Positions 4,402 through 6,496 of a DNA stretch of 6,496 bases are shown in pieces (position 1 is the stretch's first letter; every line of letters starts with the position of its first letter). The position numbers and the translations under genes are program-made. The stretch spans positions 1 to 6,496 of the forward strand of contig JACQGT010000285.1 in assembly GCA_016199425.1 (NCBI GenBank). Reading direction: 5' to 3'. A model generated the notes under the pieces. It was not told the DNA's origin. It was given only the letters and a program-made list of their open reading frames with translations, and did no database searches. The stretch is from Chloroflexota bacterium. Its GTDB lineage: Bacteria; Chloroflexota; Anaerolineae; Caldilineales; Caldilineaceae.

Positions 4402-5688
4402 ATGCGCATTACTGATATGCACATCACTCCCATCGCCGTCGGCGACCCACCCCTGCTCAATGCCGCTGGCCTGCACGCCCCCTACGCCTTGCGCACAATT
4501 GTGGAGCTTGTGGCCGACGACGGCACTTATGGCCTGGGCGAAGTCCCCGGCAGCGCAGCTACCAACGCTGCGCTAGAAGCGGCCCGAGAAGTCGTCATCG
4601 GCCAGGATCCCTTCCAACTCAACGCCATCCGCCGAGAGATCGACGAACGCTTGGGCACAGGGGGCGCTGCGGCCCGGGGTGAACCGGCCTGGACCAAACC
4701 TCGGCTGGTCCACGTCCACAGCGGCGTGGAGGTGGCCTGCTTCGATCTGATGGGCAAGGCGGTTGGGCGGCCTGTGGTCGATCTGCTGGGCGGACGGGCG
4801 CGGGATCGGGTGGATTTCTCCGCCTATCTCTTCTACAAATACGAGGGGGCCGGGGGTGACTTGGGCTTCGGCACAGACTCCAACGCCAGCGGTTGGGCCG
4901 CTGCCCGTCAAAAAGCCGCCCTGGACCCGGCGGGTGTGGTGGCCCAGGCCCAGGCTATGCGCGGCGCCTTCGGCTTCAAATCCATCAAACTCAAAGGGGG
5001 TGCCTTCCCACCGGACGAGGAAGCCGACGCGATTCTGGCCATGTACGAAGCCTTCGCTCCCGGCACGCCCCTGCGCCTGGACCCCAACGCCATCTGGTCG
5101 GTGGAGACTTCCGTGCGCATCGGCGAACGGCTGAAAGGTGTGCTGGAGTATTACGAAGACCCCACCCGGGGTCAGGCGGGGATGGCAGAGGTGCGCCGGC
5201 GCACGGGGATTCCTATGGCGACGAATATGTGTACCACTTCCTTTGAAGACATCCCCGGCAGTGTGGCCCACCACGCGGAGGACATTATCCTCAGCGATCA
5301 CCACTTCTGGGGCGGTCTGCGCAGCACAATCGAGCTTTCCCGCATCTGCCAGGTCTTTGGCCGGGGACTTTCCATGCACTCCAACAGCCACGTGGGCATC
5401 TCCCTGGCCGCCATGACCCACCTGGCCGCGGCCATCCCCAACCTGACCTACGCCTGCGACACCCACTACCCCTGGCAGGGCGACGAAGTGATTGTGGGCG
5501 GCAAATTGCAATTCGACGACGGAGCGCTGGTTGTCTCCAACGAGCCGGGGCTGGGCGTCGAACTGGAGCGGGCCGCGCTGGCAAAGCTCCACGAGCAGTA
5601 CGTCCGCTGCGGCCTGACCGAGCGCAACGACGAGATCGAAATGCAGAAAGTGCAACCGGGCTGGAAATTCCAGGCCCAGCGCTGGTAA
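4402..5688 (+). CDS. gudD: Glucarate dehydratase
   Basis: A 428-residue enolase-superfamily enzyme, close to the 446 of E. coli GlucD. It dehydrates D-glucarate (and usually L-idarate) to 5-keto-4-deoxy-D-glucarate in the cytoplasm, the first step of glucarate catabolism. The N-terminal capping domain is followed by the barrel with the KxK motif K196-L-K198, metal ligands in LDPNA (D227, with N229) and YYEDP (E252), TNMCTTSF (N275), the His-Asp dyad partners D299 (LSDHHFWGG) and H326 (SMHSNSHVGIS), and H355 in DTHYPW. All fit the GlucD pattern with a shift of 8-14 residues. The start at 4402 is chosen because the family begins there; the open frame runs back to 4210 through promoter DNA. The ribosome site is weak (AGAAAG). 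The next gene follows after 12 bases and is probably co-transcribed. Function is confident from motifs; exact substrate range is inferred. Confidence 0.93.
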   Translation: MRITDMHITPIAVGDPPLLNAAGLHAPYALRTIVELVADDGTYGLGEVPGSAATNAALEAAREVVIGQDPFQLNAIRREIDERLGTGGAAARGEPAWTKPRLVHVHSGVEVACFDLMGKAVGRPVVDLLGGRARDRVDFSAYLFYKYEGAGGDLGFGTDSNASGWAAARQKAALDPAGVVAQAQAMRGAFGFKSIKLKGGAFPPDEEADAILAMYEAFAPGTPLRLDPNAIWSVETSVRIGERLKGVLEYYEDPTRGQAGMAEVRRRTGIPMATNMCTTSFEDIPGSVAHHAEDIILSDHHFWGGLRSTIELSRICQVFGRGLSMHSNSHVGISLAAMTHLAAAIPNLTYACDTHYPWQGDEVIVGGKLQFDDGALVVSNEPGLGVELERAALAKLHEQYVRCGLTERNDEIEMQKVQPGWKFQAQRW

Positions 5689-5700
5689 GGAGTGATTTCT

Positions 5701-6496
5701 ATGCGCATCACAAAAATCGAAAGCCTCTTCTGCGAGAAACTGCCCCGGCTGCTTCTGGTCCGCGTCCACACGGATACGGGCATCATCGGTCTGGGCGAGA
5801 CCTACGACAAAGTACCCGGCTCTCTGGGCGCGCTCCACGGCACAATTGCGCCGATTCTGCTGGGCAACGACCCGAGGGACATCGACCGGCTGTGGAATTT
5901 CTGCTTCGACACGATTCTCTATCACGGCTACGCCGGCGCGGAGCTGCGCGCTCTCTCCGCGGCGGAGATGGCCCTGTGGGATATCCTGGGCAAGAGTCTG
6001 AACACGCCGGTCTATAAGCTGCTGGGCGGAGCCGTGCGGGATCAGATCAGCACCTATAACACCTGCATCGGCCATCCGCCCTACGACGATTTCCAGCGCT
6101 TCCACAACAACGCGGGCGATCTGGCCCTGGAACTCCAGTTCGAAGGCATCCGGGGCGTGAAAATCTGGCCCTTTGACAAATACAGCGTGCGCAATCTGGG
6201 CCATTCCATCTTCAGCCAAGAGATCGAAGCCGGGCTGGAGCCGGTGCGCAGCATCCGCAAAGCCGTAGGCGACCACTTCCGCATCGGCATCGAATGCCAC
6301 TTTCGCTTTAGCCGGGCTGCGATGGAACAGATCTGCTACGCGCTGGAACCCTACAACATCTACTTCATCGAAGAAGTCCTGCGCGCCCCCAACCACCAGG
6401 AGATTGGCCGCTTGAGCCAGAAGACGCGCATCCCGGTGGTGGGCAGCGAGACGCTTCTCAGCCGCTGGCAGATGCGGGATTGGATCGTTTCTGGGG
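5701..6496 (+). CDS. Mandelate racemase/muconate lactonizing family protein, probable sugar-acid dehydratase (3' end outside window)
   Basis: The first 265 residues are present; the frame is open to the window end. AAGGAG (5687-5692), overlapping the glucarate dehydratase stop, lies eight bases before the ATG. It has the enolase-superfamily capping domain (MRITKIESLF... GLGETY, residues 1 to about 115, with ALWDILGKSLNTPVYKLLGG) and the first half of the barrel. Visible residues are K154 in GVKIWPFD (a single Lys, KxW rather than KxK), E198-C-H200 at the first metal-ligand strand, E224 in YFIEEVL and E250 in GSET. A His two residues after the first metal ligand is the arrangement of galactonate-dehydratase-like members, where that His is the acid. 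The usual Asp here is Glu. The His-Asp dyad region lies beyond the window. Co-transcription with glucarate dehydratase suggests a related sugar acid as substrate; which one cannot be decided. Confidence 0.9.
   Translation, partial: MRITKIESLFCEKLPRLLLVRVHTDTGIIGLGETYDKVPGSLGALHGTIAPILLGNDPRDIDRLWNFCFDTILYHGYAGAELRALSAAEMALWDILGKSLNTPVYKLLGGAVRDQISTYNTCIGHPPYDDFQRFHNNAGDLALELQFEGIRGVKIWPFDKYSVRNLGHSIFSQEIEAGLEPVRSIRKAVGDHFRIGIECHFRFSRAAMEQICYALEPYNIYFIEEVLRAPNHQEIGRLSQKTRIPVVGSETLLSRWQMRDWIVSG

Noticed and set aside
4573..6396. 607-codon open frame on the minus strand, opposite both dehydratase genes
   Set aside because: It is antisense to two genes with clear family motifs, has no ribosome site and shows a His/Gln/Val-rich composition typical of the complement of a GC-rich gene.

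Overview
The window looks like chromosomal DNA of an uncultured-type Chloroflexota bacterium (Anaerolineae/Caldilineae-like). This placement is inferred from style, not from a marker gene. The clues are moderately high GC, secreted proteins with Thr-Pro stalks, an 'L.WETA.E.N..GF.vY' beta-sandwich domain, an SdrD-B-like secreted protein ending in an F-x-P-type C-terminus, heptad-type intergenic repeats and palindromic dispersed repeats. No rRNA, tRNA, CRISPR array or transposase gene was seen.

Layout. (1) 1-173: copy of a dispersed repeat arm, a perfect bidirectional terminator, and a heptad-type repeat with a hairpin. (2) 174-1181, minus: lipoprotein of unknown function built from two diverged copies of one ~130-residue domain. 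(3) 1182-1829: a 648-base gene-free stretch with a candidate promoter for the lipoprotein, a cluster of CTGCAAAT-type hairpins, four copies of a TATA-GTGCG-type motif and a 62-base palindromic repeat. (4) 1830-2267, plus: small secreted SdrD-B-like protein. (5) 2268-2526: strong terminator, second hairpin and CTCACAT repeats between convergent genes. (6) 4055-2527, minus: two overlapping genes, first a thioredoxin-fold protein lacking the catalytic cysteines, then a secreted, membrane-anchored protein with an FN3-like domain and a Thr/Pro stalk. (7) 4056-4401: divergent control region with two dyads and a good sigma-70-type promoter pointing right. (8) 4402-6496, plus: glucarate dehydratase followed 12 bases later by a second enolase-superfamily acid-sugar dehydratase, cut by the window end.

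How they fit together. The right-hand pair is a catabolic unit for acid sugars (glucarate and a related sugar acid). Its divergent promoter region carries operator-like dyads, as expected for substrate-induced control. The other four genes are envelope or unknown-function genes with no visible metabolic link to it. No complete new system is evident. The items most worth following up are the cysteine-less thioredoxin-like protein coupled to a membrane-anchored stalk protein, the duplicated-domain lipoprotein, and the structured intergenic regions.
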